Source of the DNA: Chitinispirillaceae bacterium
Lineage (GTDB): Bacteria > Fibrobacterota > Chitinivibrionia > Chitinivibrionales > Chitinispirillaceae
Reading direction: 5' to 3'
Assembly (NCBI GenBank): GCA_016930275.1
Contig: JAFGHA010000145.1
Location: 1-59,495 of the forward strand
DNA length: 59,495 nt
The translations under genes were made by a program, and so were the position numbers. Shown piece after piece: positions 9,771 to 18,044 of this stretch (positions are counted from its first letter, which is position 1; each line of letters opens with the position of its first letter). The notes under the pieces are model-generated. The model was given only the letters and a program-made list of their open reading frames with translations, ran no database searches and had not been told where the DNA came from.

Positions 9771-12260
9771 ATGCCATTACACAGCAATTGTACTTTGAAA
9801 ACCCCGCACCTCAAATCATGGATTGTCTATCTCCTGTTTTTTTCATATATCTCCGTATCCGCAGATGCAAAGCCTCCCCTTTCAATTGGTGTAACGGTAA
9901 GCGGCGGCGTATCATACGGTTCCTACCAGGCCGGGTATCACTATGTGGCCAACGACTGGTTGCGGATGAACCGGAACGTCTGCAGAGTTCGTGTCGTGAC
10001 CGGAGCCTCGGCGGGAGCGATCAACGCCCTTCTGACGGTACTCTCGATTGCGGATACCGGATTTGTTTCGGATACCGGCAGTCTTTTTTACAAAAGCTGG
10101 ATACCCATCAGCTACCAGCGTCTGAATTGCGGAAAAAGTCCGATCGGTCTTCTGGGCAGGGATTATTTCTACGTTCTGCGTGACAGTATTATCCGTCCGG
10201 CAGTGAATATTCCTCCCCCGGGCGACACGGTCGATATCGTTCTCGGTGTAACCGGTACGCGAGTCGAACCGACGCATATCAGATTGACCGACCGACTAGA
10301 ACTACCGACGGTGGAGCAGAAATTCACTATCCGAATGACACGGAACAGCACCGGAAAATGGGTATTCAGAAACTACATCGATAAAGGTTCAAAACTACCG
10401 GCAGTCGTGCTGCCGTTCCGGGTCGAAACCGGTGATACAACCGACTGCAACATCGTAACGAATATCATTTTCGCCTCCTCAGGTTTCCCGTGTGCCTTCC
10501 CCCCCCTTTCTATCGATCTCTGGGAAATAATTCCTTACGAAACAAAAAACGTCTCCTGGGATACCGCCGCAGCTTCACTCTGGATGGAATTGTCGAACGC
10601 CCCCGAAGGAAGTGTCGCAGGTAAACCGGAGTCTCCCCTCTTCAACGACGGTGGCGTATTCGATAACACGCCGATGAAATACGCTGCAGATCTGTCGTGC
10701 AACGGACTAGTCAATGATTCGTCGGGAATCGGCTGGGCCGCCACTCCCCGGTGGCGAGCCGCCAATCCGAACCTCGATACGATGCTCTTTATCTATCTCA
10801 GTCAGAATAATACCGTATTCCCCCGTTCCAAGTGCCCGCCGAAGGAGATTGATTCGAGCATGATCAAATCGATCTTCAATATGGGAAGCAATATCATCGG
10901 TTCCGCTCGTTCGAAGGAGCTCAGATCAGTCACCGAAAAATACCCTTCCTTCAATCCTCATCTCACGAACTGCTACGCTCCGACGATGAGCGGCTATCTT
11001 GGAAATTTTCTCGGTTTTTTTGAAAAGCAGTTCAGAGTGTTCGATTTTTATCTCGGCATGTACGACGCCTGCAAATACTTTGAAGATATCGCCGATAGGG
11101 GTCTCGAGAATCTCGGCTACACCGTGGCCGCATCCCTCCCGAGCGTCGAAGAAGAGCGGGCGGATATCAGATTCATGCTGACCCGGAAAGTCCTGGACAT
11201 TATCTACGCGACTGTTGACAGTTGCAGTAAAAACGGCGGTTTTGCTCCCGACAGCAGCTATTGGCAGCATAACATCGACGAAGTGAACCGTTTCTTCCGT
11301 GAGATCTCCGACACGCTTCCGCAGGAGAAGAAAAACGCATTCGTACAACATGCGATTATGCTCCAATCAAGTATCGACCGTCTGTGGGGACGCTGGTACT
11401 GTTTTACCGAGGATAACACCTACTGGGAAGCGGATACGTCTCAGGCCGCCGCATGGTCGGAAATGAAGAAATACCGTCCCACCTTTTTCGGTTTGCCGCC
11501 GGTACGGGAACGGCTTTTTTACGACAGAGTAGCAGTACCGATTGCAGAGGAAACAAAAGGCAAGTTGTTCGGCAAATCCGAATTCGATGCACTGCTCTAC
11601 CTGCTGAAGCAGTACGGGTATACCTACAGCGACATTGTTCCGGGAAAAAATGCCGGCGGCGATGAGGTCAAACTCTCGATCTCAAAAAAGCTGACGTCGC
11701 TGATCAAACGGTTGAGCAGAAATCAGGACAACTACTTCGAAAAAGAGATATACAAGTACGAAGCAAAACCGCTCATGAATCTGCTGGCCTATTCCCCTCC
11801 GGTATTCACGAAACGCATCGGGCTCGGCACCGATGGCATAAATGCCGGTCTGAGCTGGATTATGTATAACCGTCTGAGAAGTGAAGTATACGGCACTCTC
11901 GGCAAGGGCTCCAAGGCAAACCTCGGTAATTCCAAAAGGAGTCAATGGTATCCACCTTTTCTGCTTCATGCCGGATTCCTGTTGGATATCTGGAAATGGA
12001 ACGCCGTTTTTCAGCTCAAGTACGGTCTGTCTGCAGGCTACGGAAAAGACTGGATGCTCAACCCGACGTCACGAACGGAATGGTTTACCGACTGGACATT
12101 TAAAATCACCCCTTTTACCATTCAGGCGACATTGTTTGATCAGGTATACCTCCGGTTTCTCTACGGCGGCCAGTGCGCAGTTAATCTGGATCGACACACG
12201 CTCACCAAATGGGACTGGACACGAATCGATGGACAATTCGGTCTTCAACTGGCAAAATGA
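9771..12260 (+). CDS. patatin-like phospholipase with possible C-terminal barrel
   Basis: The 829-residue protein has a signal peptide ending near SVSADA (residue 32). The patatin domain follows: the oxyanion loop SGGVSYGSYQ (44-53), the nucleophile GASAG with S80, and the catalytic dyad aspartate D293 in NDGG. The middle of about 350 residues is not recognised. The last 140 residues are rich in aromatic, alternating-pattern strands (for example FLLHAGFLLDIWKWNAV), suggesting an outer-membrane barrel as in two-part secreted patatins; this is inference. The ATG at 9771 follows AAAGGAG; a longer frame adds 15 unlikely residues. Confidence 0.85.
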   Translation: MPLHSNCTLKTPHLKSWIVYLLFFSYISVSADAKPPLSIGVTVSGGVSYGSYQAGYHYVANDWLRMNRNVCRVRVVTGASAGAINALLTVLSIADTGFVSDTGSLFYKSWIPISYQRLNCGKSPIGLLGRDYFYVLRDSIIRPAVNIPPPGDTVDIVLGVTGTRVEPTHIRLTDRLELPTVEQKFTIRMTRNSTGKWVFRNYIDKGSKLPAVVLPFRVETGDTTDCNIVTNIIFASSGFPCAFPPLSIDLWEIIPYETKNVSWDTAAASLWMELSNAPEGSVAGKPESPLFNDGGVFDNTPMKYAADLSCNGLVNDSSGIGWAATPRWRAANPNLDTMLFIYLSQNNTVFPRSKCPPKEIDSSMIKSIFNMGSNIIGSARSKELRSVTEKYPSFNPHLTNCYAPTMSGYLGNFLGFFEKQFRVFDFYLGMYDACKYFEDIADRGLENLGYTVAASLPSVEEERADIRFMLTRKVLDIIYATVDSCSKNGGFAPDSSYWQHNIDEVNRFFREISDTLPQEKKNAFVQHAIMLQSSIDRLWGRWYCFTEDNTYWEADTSQAAAWSEMKKYRPTFFGLPPVRERLFYDRVAVPIAEETKGKLFGKSEFDALLYLLKQYGYTYSDIVPGKNAGGDEVKLSISKKLTSLIKRLSRNQDNYFEKEIYKYEAKPLMNLLAYSPPVFTKRIGLGTDGINAGLSWIMYNRLRSEVYGTLGKGSKANLGNSKRSQWYPPFLLHAGFLLDIWKWNAVFQLKYGLSAGYGKDWMLNPTSRTEWFTDWTFKITPFTIQATLFDQVYLRFLYGGQCAVNLDRHTLTKWDWTRIDGQFGLQLAK

Positions 12261-12374
12261 TGGCGTCCTCGGTTTGTGGTAGTGAAATTATTCTGTTATC
12301 ATTAATTACAACAATCAGAACAGCAGAAGCGTTACCGAAAATGTTAACGGTTTCAGGCAAATCTGATTTTTCTA

Positions 12375-12423
12375 TTGACATCATCGATTGGTTGCGGTAT
12401 ATTATTAACTAATTGGTTAGTTA
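12375..12423 (+). promoter_or_regulatory. promoter and TetR-type operator of the first regulator
   Basis: A -35 TTGACA (12375-12380) and a -10 TATATT (12398-12403) are 17 bases apart. The inverted repeat TAACTAA-TTGG-TTAGTTA (12406-12423) covers the likely transcription start, and the ATG of the regulator is at 12426. The same half-sites recur at 13084-13099 before the second regulator. This suggests self-repression and control of the downstream operon. Confidence 0.65.
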
Positions 12424-12425
12424 CT

Positions 12426-13064
12426 ATGGCAAAAACAACAAAAAAAGATTCAGCGGTTACCAGGGCACGGATACTTATCGTAGCCGAAAAGCTTTTCTCG
12501 GAAAAGGGCTTCGACGCCACCCGCGTAGATGAAATTGCAGAAAAAGCGGAAGTGAACAAGGCGCTTATCTATTACTATTTCAAGAGTAAGGATGCCATCC
12601 TGGAGGCGCTCTTTTCATCGGCAATCCGTGATATCATTGTAATGATTGAGTACATCTATGAGGATTTTGAACTTGATGAGGACGAGATCAGGCGTATGTT
12701 CGACTGTTTTGTCGACCTCGTTTTTCAGAAAAAGAAGATTATAAAAATAATGTATATGGAATCTCTTAAAAAATCAGCAAAACAACCTTACCTTTTTAAA
12801 ATCGCCGATTATATCATGGGAACCGAAGTGGAAACCATGCTTAAATTATTCAAGGATAAAGGGTATGATCTTGAAACTACCTTCAATAAGAAGCAGATGA
12901 TGGTTACGGAATTCTTTACCGGATTTATCCCGGTGATCAATTATGTCATTTTCAGTGAAGAGTGGTGCAAGTCATTTGATATGAACATGGATGAATTGAA
13001 AAAGTGGTTTTATTTCTCATTCAAAATGACACATGTCGCCTATCATAAAGCGATGTTGCAATAA
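12426..13064 (+). CDS. TetR-family transcriptional regulator (first of pair)
   Basis: The 212-residue protein has the typical N-terminal helix-turn-helix (RARILIVAEKLF, then VDEIAEKAEVNKALIYYYF), followed by an unclassified helical ligand domain. I start it at 12426 (MAKTTKKD), directly after the operator; the frame extended to 12375 runs through the promoter. The leader is very short and has no clear ribosome site. It probably represses itself and, through the second site, the following regulator-permease operon. The ligand is unknown; a lipid-like molecule would fit the exporter. Confidence 0.88.
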   Translation: MAKTTKKDSAVTRARILIVAEKLFSEKGFDATRVDEIAEKAEVNKALIYYYFKSKDAILEALFSSAIRDIIVMIEYIYEDFELDEDEIRRMFDCFVDLVFQKKKIIKIMYMESLKKSAKQPYLFKIADYIMGTEVETMLKLFKDKGYDLETTFNKKQMMVTEFFTGFIPVINYVIFSEEWCKSFDMNMDELKKWFYFSFKMTHVAYHKAMLQ

Positions 13065-13083
13065 TTTTTTTTCCTTTACTATT

Positions 13084-13099
13084 AACTAAGTAGTTAGTT
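13084..13099 (+). promoter_or_regulatory. second copy of the AACTAA-N4-TTAGTT operator
   Basis: AACTAA-GTAG-TTAGTT repeats both half-sites of the 12406-12423 operator. A weak promoter (TTGCAA at 13056, TATTAA at 13080) overlaps it. It lies 125 bases before the start of the second TetR gene. Confidence 0.55.
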
Positions 13100-13134
13100 T
13101 TATTTTATGAATATACGACGTCTGAAAAAAGATA

Positions 13135-13200
13135 TTGATGCCAATGGATTTCCGGGGTATATTTTATTACCGACCGACCGTCGGTCACTGACCGATGGTC
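13135..13200 (+). promoter_or_regulatory. promoter and distinct operator of the second TetR regulator
   Basis: TTGATG (13135-13140), 17 bases, then TATATT (13158-13163). Immediately downstream is the perfect inverted repeat GACCGAC-C-GTCGGTC (13172-13186), followed by a shorter one, GACC-GAT-GGTC (13190-13200). Position relative to the -10 copies that of the first regulator's operator, but the sequence is unrelated, so a second repressor, likely the gene product itself, is expected here. Confidence 0.6.
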
Positions 13201-13223
13201 GACGCTTTAATAAAGGAACCACT

Positions 13224-13901
13224 ATGACCAAGATTGTTAAAGAGTACGAGGAACGAAAGCGAGAGCTGCTCGAAACGGCTCAAAAACTCTTTTTCACAAA
13301 AGGATACGAAAAAACATCGGTGAACGACATAATTACCGCTGTCGGGATCGCCAAAGGGACCTTTTATCACTACTTCAAAACAAAAGAAGAGCTCCTCGAT
13401 AAACTGATCAGACAGATGGCGGATTCCATCAACTCGGGATTAAAGGAAATTGTCGCATCTCCCCGGTTGAATGCCATCGAAAAACTAAACCGGTTTTTTT
13501 CGTTTGCCGGAAATTTCAAATTGCAGAATAAGGAGACGTTTATCGTTTCCGCGATAATGATGCACCGGCCTGAAAACATTCTTTTTCGCAAAAAACTTGA
13601 AACCATCTATCTGCAGGTCAGCTCTGAGCTTCTCACTGCGCTTATTCGGCAGGGTGTCGAAGAAAAGCTGTTCGATACCCCCTTTCCCGACATTGTTCCC
13701 CACATGCTTCTTGCAATGGGGATTCATCTTCGTGAAGAATTCGCATCGCTCCTTTTAAACGAACAGAGGACCGATAACGACATCGATTTTTTCTGCAGAG
13801 GATACGAAATGTACCAGAATTCGATTGAACGTATTCTTGGTGCGCCGCAAGGCAGCATATCATTTATCACCGATCATTTAATCCGCTCATTTTTCAACTG
13901 A
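13224..13901 (+). CDS. TetR-family transcriptional regulator (second of pair)
   Basis: The 225-residue protein has the TetR helix-turn-helix (ELLETAQKLFFTKGYEKT ... IAKGTFYHYF) and a helical ligand-binding half. The ATG at 13224 follows AAAGGA at good spacing; the longer frame to 13107 would run through the promoter and operator. Its stop is 22 bases before the RND permease gene, so it is in the same transcript and probably controls that exporter. Confidence 0.9.
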   Translation: MTKIVKEYEERKRELLETAQKLFFTKGYEKTSVNDIITAVGIAKGTFYHYFKTKEELLDKLIRQMADSINSGLKEIVASPRLNAIEKLNRFFSFAGNFKLQNKETFIVSAIMMHRPENILFRKKLETIYLQVSSELLTALIRQGVEEKLFDTPFPDIVPHMLLAMGIHLREEFASLLLNEQRTDNDIDFFCRGYEMYQNSIERILGAPQGSISFITDHLIRSFFN

Positions 13902-13923
13902 CCGCCCAGAAAAGGAGGAAGGC

Positions 13924-15600
13924 ATGCGTGAACGTTTTTTCAGATTTCTTGCCCGGCTCGTAACGAAACACAACAAAAAAGTACTCCTGTTCTGTCTTTT
14001 TCTGACGGTAGTGCTGGTGGCGGTTTCCGGCCGATTGACCATGAAGACACAGATCGCCGACATGATGCCGAAGGGTATTCCGCAAATCGAGGAATACATG
14101 GACATTATCGACGAATACAAATCCGTCATGACGGTGATGTTGACGATAGAAAGTGACACCAAGGACGTCACGGCCATGAAGACCTGTGCCGAGGATCTGG
14201 TAAGCCGTCTTGAAAACATTACCCTTTACAAACCGTCACACCCCGAAAAAATGGGGCTCGGACAGAAAATCGCACTCATGCAGGGCAAGTACCCGATCCG
14301 CGGGGTCGTTTACGACACCGTACAACTCGTCGACCGCATTGATTACAAGGTGGATAACGAGTTTATCGAACAAAGCGGCATGATCATTCAGAAAACCCGT
14401 GACCTGGAAAACATGACGACCATGTATGGTTCACTGGAGCTGCCGGCACTCATCAGAAACATCAACGATAATTTTGAACAGGAATTCATTGACGATTCGG
14501 AAAACCTCTCGTCGATCGACGGCGAGGCGCAGGCGGTACAGGGACTCGAAGGAATGAGAAAATTCATATCGAGTATCGGTAATTACATCGCTTCCGGTGA
14601 TTCGGCAAAAACCGCCGAAGCGATTGAAGCCTTTATTGCCGGAGACCAGTATTTTATCTCTCCCGACAACACCATGATGCTCCTCATGCTCCATCCGGCC
14701 GTTTCAATGGAACAGTTCGATGATGCGATGTATCTGGGATACCGGATCGATGATACCCTTTCGGTCATTCAGGATACCTATCCGGACCTGACTCTTGGGC
14801 GCAGCGGAGCAATGATGATCCAGATTGACGAAAACAATACCATGGCGAAAGATTTCGGCTGGTCCAGCGTTATAGCGCTGCTTCTCATTCTTCTTCTGCT
14901 CATCGGATCGTTCAGGACCTGGAAAAATCCGTTTTATTCAGTGGTCACCCTCGCAGTAGCACTTATCTGGACTACCGGTCTGATTGCGCTTATTCTCCAC
15001 TATATCAATATGATGTCAGCCAGCTTCGGTATTATCCTCATCGGTCTCGGCATCGATTTCGGTATACACGTCATCTCCGGCTTCCGTGACGGGCGGGAAC
15101 AGGGCATGTCGGTGGAAGACGCTATCTTTTTCATGTTCAACCGGAGCGGAGCCGGTATCGTCACCGGTGCCATGACCACGGCGATCGTCTTTTTCAGTCT
15201 CTGGCTCACCGGGTTCGAGGCATATTCGGAAATGGGTATCGCCATCGGTTCCGGCATTCTCACCACCCTGTTTGCGATGCTGCTGCTGCTTCCCGCGCTT
15301 ATCGTCTGGGACAACAAGGGATACAGTGTCACGGGCAACCTGCTGCGGAAAATGCATCTTGGTTTTATCGTGAATATCTGGAACAGTGCCGGTAAAGGAT
15401 GTATGGCTTTTTTCAGAATTCCGCTATTCGATGTTATCTCCCGGCCATTGCAGTTCGGTTTTCTCAACCACACCGGAGCGTTCGTCAGTAAGCTGCCGGC
15501 GGCGATAACCATTGTGCTCATTTCGGGTATTCTCGCGTTCCTCTCAATCCGGAGTTTCTCCAGAATTTATTTCGAATACGATATTTCGAATACGATATGA
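13924..15600 (+). CDS. RND/MMPL-family permease, N-terminal half (frame broken by duplication)
   Basis: 558 residues. A first membrane helix (about 20-40) is followed by a large extracytoplasmic loop and then five hydrophobic segments with the RND/SSD signature around GIDFGIHVISGF. It starts at ATG 13924 after AAAGGAGG. The frame stops at a TGA inside a 14-base tandem duplication (15568-15598). Removing one copy joins ...IYFEYD to MMKMEAVGIPSM, the normal start of the second periplasmic loop, giving one protein of about 967 residues. The family includes hopanoid and sterol/lipid exporters. The stop overlaps the next ATG as ATGA, so the two halves may still both be made. Confidence 0.85.
   Translation: MRERFFRFLARLVTKHNKKVLLFCLFLTVVLVAVSGRLTMKTQIADMMPKGIPQIEEYMDIIDEYKSVMTVMLTIESDTKDVTAMKTCAEDLVSRLENITLYKPSHPEKMGLGQKIALMQGKYPIRGVVYDTVQLVDRIDYKVDNEFIEQSGMIIQKTRDLENMTTMYGSLELPALIRNINDNFEQEFIDDSENLSSIDGEAQAVQGLEGMRKFISSIGNYIASGDSAKTAEAIEAFIAGDQYFISPDNTMMLLMLHPAVSMEQFDDAMYLGYRIDDTLSVIQDTYPDLTLGRSGAMMIQIDENNTMAKDFGWSSVIALLLILLLLIGSFRTWKNPFYSVVTLAVALIWTTGLIALILHYINMMSASFGIILIGLGIDFGIHVISGFRDGREQGMSVEDAIFFMFNRSGAGIVTGAMTTAIVFFSLWLTGFEAYSEMGIAIGSGILTTLFAMLLLLPALIVWDNKGYSVTGNLLRKMHLGFIVNIWNSAGKGCMAFFRIPLFDVISRPLQFGFLNHTGAFVSKLPAAITIVLISGILAFLSIRSFSRIYFEYDISNTI
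15568..15598. repeat. 14-bp tandem duplication that splits the permease gene
   Basis: Period-14 sequence (unit tttcgaatacgata) occurs 2.2 times, spanning 31 bases. Fourteen is not a multiple of three, so the second copy shifts the frame and brings in TGA at 15598-15600. Deleting one unit restores an unbroken reading frame exactly. Confidence 0.9.
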
Positions 15601-16841
15601 TGAAGATGGAAGCCGTGGGGATCCCGTCGATGATCTGCCAGGATAAAATACTTGACAAGTTTGAACTGTCCCCCGATTTCGCCATGGTGCGTGCCGATAA
15701 TCTTGAAGACTGCAGGGAGAAAGTGGAACAGTTCAAAAAACTGGGAAAACGAACGGGACTTATCGGTCAGATTGACGCCATTACCGAATTTCTGCCGAGA
15801 ACCGAAGTGCAGCTGGAAAATATTCCGATTATCGAAGACTACCGGCAGTCCCTTGAGCAAAAAGAGGTTACCGGACGCTTTACCGCCGCCGACCGGGACA
15901 CCCTTGCCCGCGAACTTGAACGCCTTCATCAGAATATCGCCGAAATAGGTGAACTTTCCATCATGAGTTCAGGCGAAGGCAACAAGATAATCGACAAGTG
16001 CGACCAGATCGTCGGTAAATCGGATGATGAAAGCGGTATTCTCAAACTTTCCGGTATTGTTGCCGCAGCATCGGACACCGGAATGCTCGGCAACTTCCAG
16101 AAGATCATGGGAACGGTCATGAAAAAGAAACTGCTGGCTATGGCGACAACCGACACCGTTACTCTCGAGAATATTCCCGAGAGCATAAAGGAGCGCTACA
16201 CCAACGATAAATCGTCATCACTGCTCATCAACGTGTACCCGAAACATTACATCTGGGAAGAGAGCCAGCTGCGCCGTTTCAACGAAGCTACCGTGAAAGT
16301 CACTGATCGAATGACCGGCATGCCGATGCTGATGATGGTCATGATCGACATGATGAAAAAAAAGGGTGCAACGGCCGTCACTTTCGGCGCCATCGCCATA
16401 GTCGCCTTCCTGCTTATTGACTTCCGGTCGATACGGTACACGATCCTCGCGATCGTTCCTCTTGCGGTCGGTACGATTTGGATGGTGGGTATTATGGCGG
16501 GTCTCGGTATGGCATTCTCGATGGTGAGCTTTATGGCATTGCCACTCATTATCGGTATCGGCATTGACGACGGGGTGCATATCCTTCACCGCTACCGGCT
16601 GGAAGGCCCAGATTCAATGTCGATGGTAATCAAATATACCGGTCGGGCGATTCTGCTCACCTCGCTCACCACCATGATCGGTTTCGGTTCGATGGGACTC
16701 GCGTCGCATCGTGGTATAGCCGGTATGGGGCAGCTGCTCTTCATCGGTGTGGGCACCTGTTTTATCACCTCGGCATTTCTGCTGCCGTCAATCATTACCA
16801 TTTGGGATAGCATTACCGGAAAGAATAAAAATGCAAAATAG
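15597..16841 (+). CDS. RND/MMPL-family permease, C-terminal half
   Basis: 414 residues that continue the preceding gene: second extracytoplasmic loop (about 1-255), then membrane segments with the paired signature GIGIDDGVHILHRY and the C-terminal helices (LLFIGVGTCFITSAFLLPSI). It begins at ATG 15597, which overlaps the upstream TGA by one base (ATGA), but there is no separate ribosome site. A free C-terminal half would have to assemble with the N-terminal half to work; otherwise the locus is a recent pseudogene. Confidence 0.82.
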   Translation: MMKMEAVGIPSMICQDKILDKFELSPDFAMVRADNLEDCREKVEQFKKLGKRTGLIGQIDAITEFLPRTEVQLENIPIIEDYRQSLEQKEVTGRFTAADRDTLARELERLHQNIAEIGELSIMSSGEGNKIIDKCDQIVGKSDDESGILKLSGIVAAASDTGMLGNFQKIMGTVMKKKLLAMATTDTVTLENIPESIKERYTNDKSSSLLINVYPKHYIWEESQLRRFNEATVKVTDRMTGMPMLMMVMIDMMKKKGATAVTFGAIAIVAFLLIDFRSIRYTILAIVPLAVGTIWMVGIMAGLGMAFSMVSFMALPLIIGIGIDDGVHILHRYRLEGPDSMSMVIKYTGRAILLTSLTTMIGFGSMGLASHRGIAGMGQLLFIGVGTCFITSAFLLPSIITIWDSITGKNKNAK

Positions 16842-16875
16842 TAACGACTCAGGTACTTTTAATCACTGTTTATGG

Positions 16876-17035
16876 TGTCGCTCATGTTGAGCTTGTCGAA
16901 ATATAAGCCTTTTATCAACCGTCTCAGAATAGACGGCATACTGTCACCCCGGCGGAGGCCGGGGTCCAGAATAGACAAGCGCGGTTTATCATCTCTCTGC
17001 TGTATCCCGGCCTCCGCCGGGATGACGGTACGACT
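16876..17035. repeat. REP-like inverted palindromic element
   Basis: Two GC-rich palindromes face each other: gtcaccccggcggaggccgg near 16942 and its complement-like tcccggcctccgccgggatg near 17006, about 40 bases apart. A fragment of another common repeat, gttgagcttgtcgaa, starts at 16885. The element fills most of the 360-base gap between permease and LolA-like gene. No gene is seen in the gap. Confidence 0.6.
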
Positions 17036-17204
17036 TTCGGGTCTCATTGAATTTGCATCGATTATTAAGCAACAGTTATTAACTCTCCGCTCACCATTCG
17101 ACTGACTCAGGATGAGCGGAACAGGGACGTCAAATACCCGAGTAGTTACACGAAATATTGTAGACGAATACTATAACCACCAACTTTTCCGAGGAGGTAT
17201 TCTC

Positions 17205-17942
17205 ATGTTGATCAAAACGCTGGCAAGTGCGCTTCTGCTGACGGGATCACTCTTTGCTCTGTCAATTGATGAAGTACTCGATAAAATGGAAGAAAACGAA
17301 AACGCGAATACATCGAAAGCGACCATGACCATGACGGTCATTGACGGCGGCGGACGAGAAACCGTTTCGGAGCTGATCAGTTACAGCGCCGACAAGGGCG
17401 ACAAAGGACTCATGGAATATACCGCTCCTGCCCGTATCAAAGGGATGAAGATTCTCACGCTCAACGACGGCGATGACATCTGGTATTTCTCCGCCCGCAC
17501 CGGACGGGTGAGAAAAATCGCAAGTAACCAGAAAAACCACTCGGTCAACAATTCCGATTTCTCGTACGAAGACATGTCGTCAAGCGACCGGCGGGAAGAT
17601 TACAACAGCAAGCTGCTCGCCGATAAAGCAATTGACGGGACCGACTGCTTTACCGTCGAAATGAAACCGAACAAGAATGACATTTCCTACTCACGCATCG
17701 TTTATTATGTAGACAAATCAAATTTCCTTCCTGTAGAAGGACACTACTACGACGAAGAGGGTGAACTCTGGAAAAGGCTCTTCATGAAAAACCCGTCGAA
17801 AACAGGAAAGTACTGGATTGCCGAAACGATCGAAATGCATAACGTGCAGAAAGGGAGTAAGACCATCATGAAAACAGGCAAAATTGAATATGATATCGAT
17901 TTGAAACCAGACCTGTTCAGTGAACGGATTCTTAAACGGTAA
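17205..17942 (+). CDS. LolA-like outer-membrane lipoprotein-sorting family protein
   Basis: 245 residues. A signal peptide (MLIKTLASALLLTGSLFALS) is followed by the LolA-like half-barrel typical of proteins coded beside RND lipid exporters: ITYSADKGDKG-like strands, then GMKILTLNDGDDIWYF and a conserved later block with SRIVYYVDK. Start at 17205 after GAGGAGG; the longer frame to 17112 includes non-coding sequence. It is probably periplasmic and would carry a lipid or lipid-modified substrate from the permease toward the outer membrane. Confidence 0.85.
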   Translation: MLIKTLASALLLTGSLFALSIDEVLDKMEENENANTSKATMTMTVIDGGGRETVSELISYSADKGDKGLMEYTAPARIKGMKILTLNDGDDIWYFSARTGRVRKIASNQKNHSVNNSDFSYEDMSSSDRREDYNSKLLADKAIDGTDCFTVEMKPNKNDISYSRIVYYVDKSNFLPVEGHYYDEEGELWKRLFMKNPSKTGKYWIAETIEMHNVQKGSKTIMKTGKIEYDIDLKPDLFSERILKR

Positions 17943-18044
17943 CCTCTCGACCTCTCCCTGCTCCCCACTTCAAGGGCCTCTGTGCAGGCCTTTCCCGAGA
18001 GAGAGGGGAAATGGTTTCTATTCTAACTGGTAAAGGAGATGACT

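Noticed and set aside
16872..17105. 77-residue open frame in the gap after the permease
   Set aside because: It lies over the REP-like palindromes and has no ribosome site or family features.
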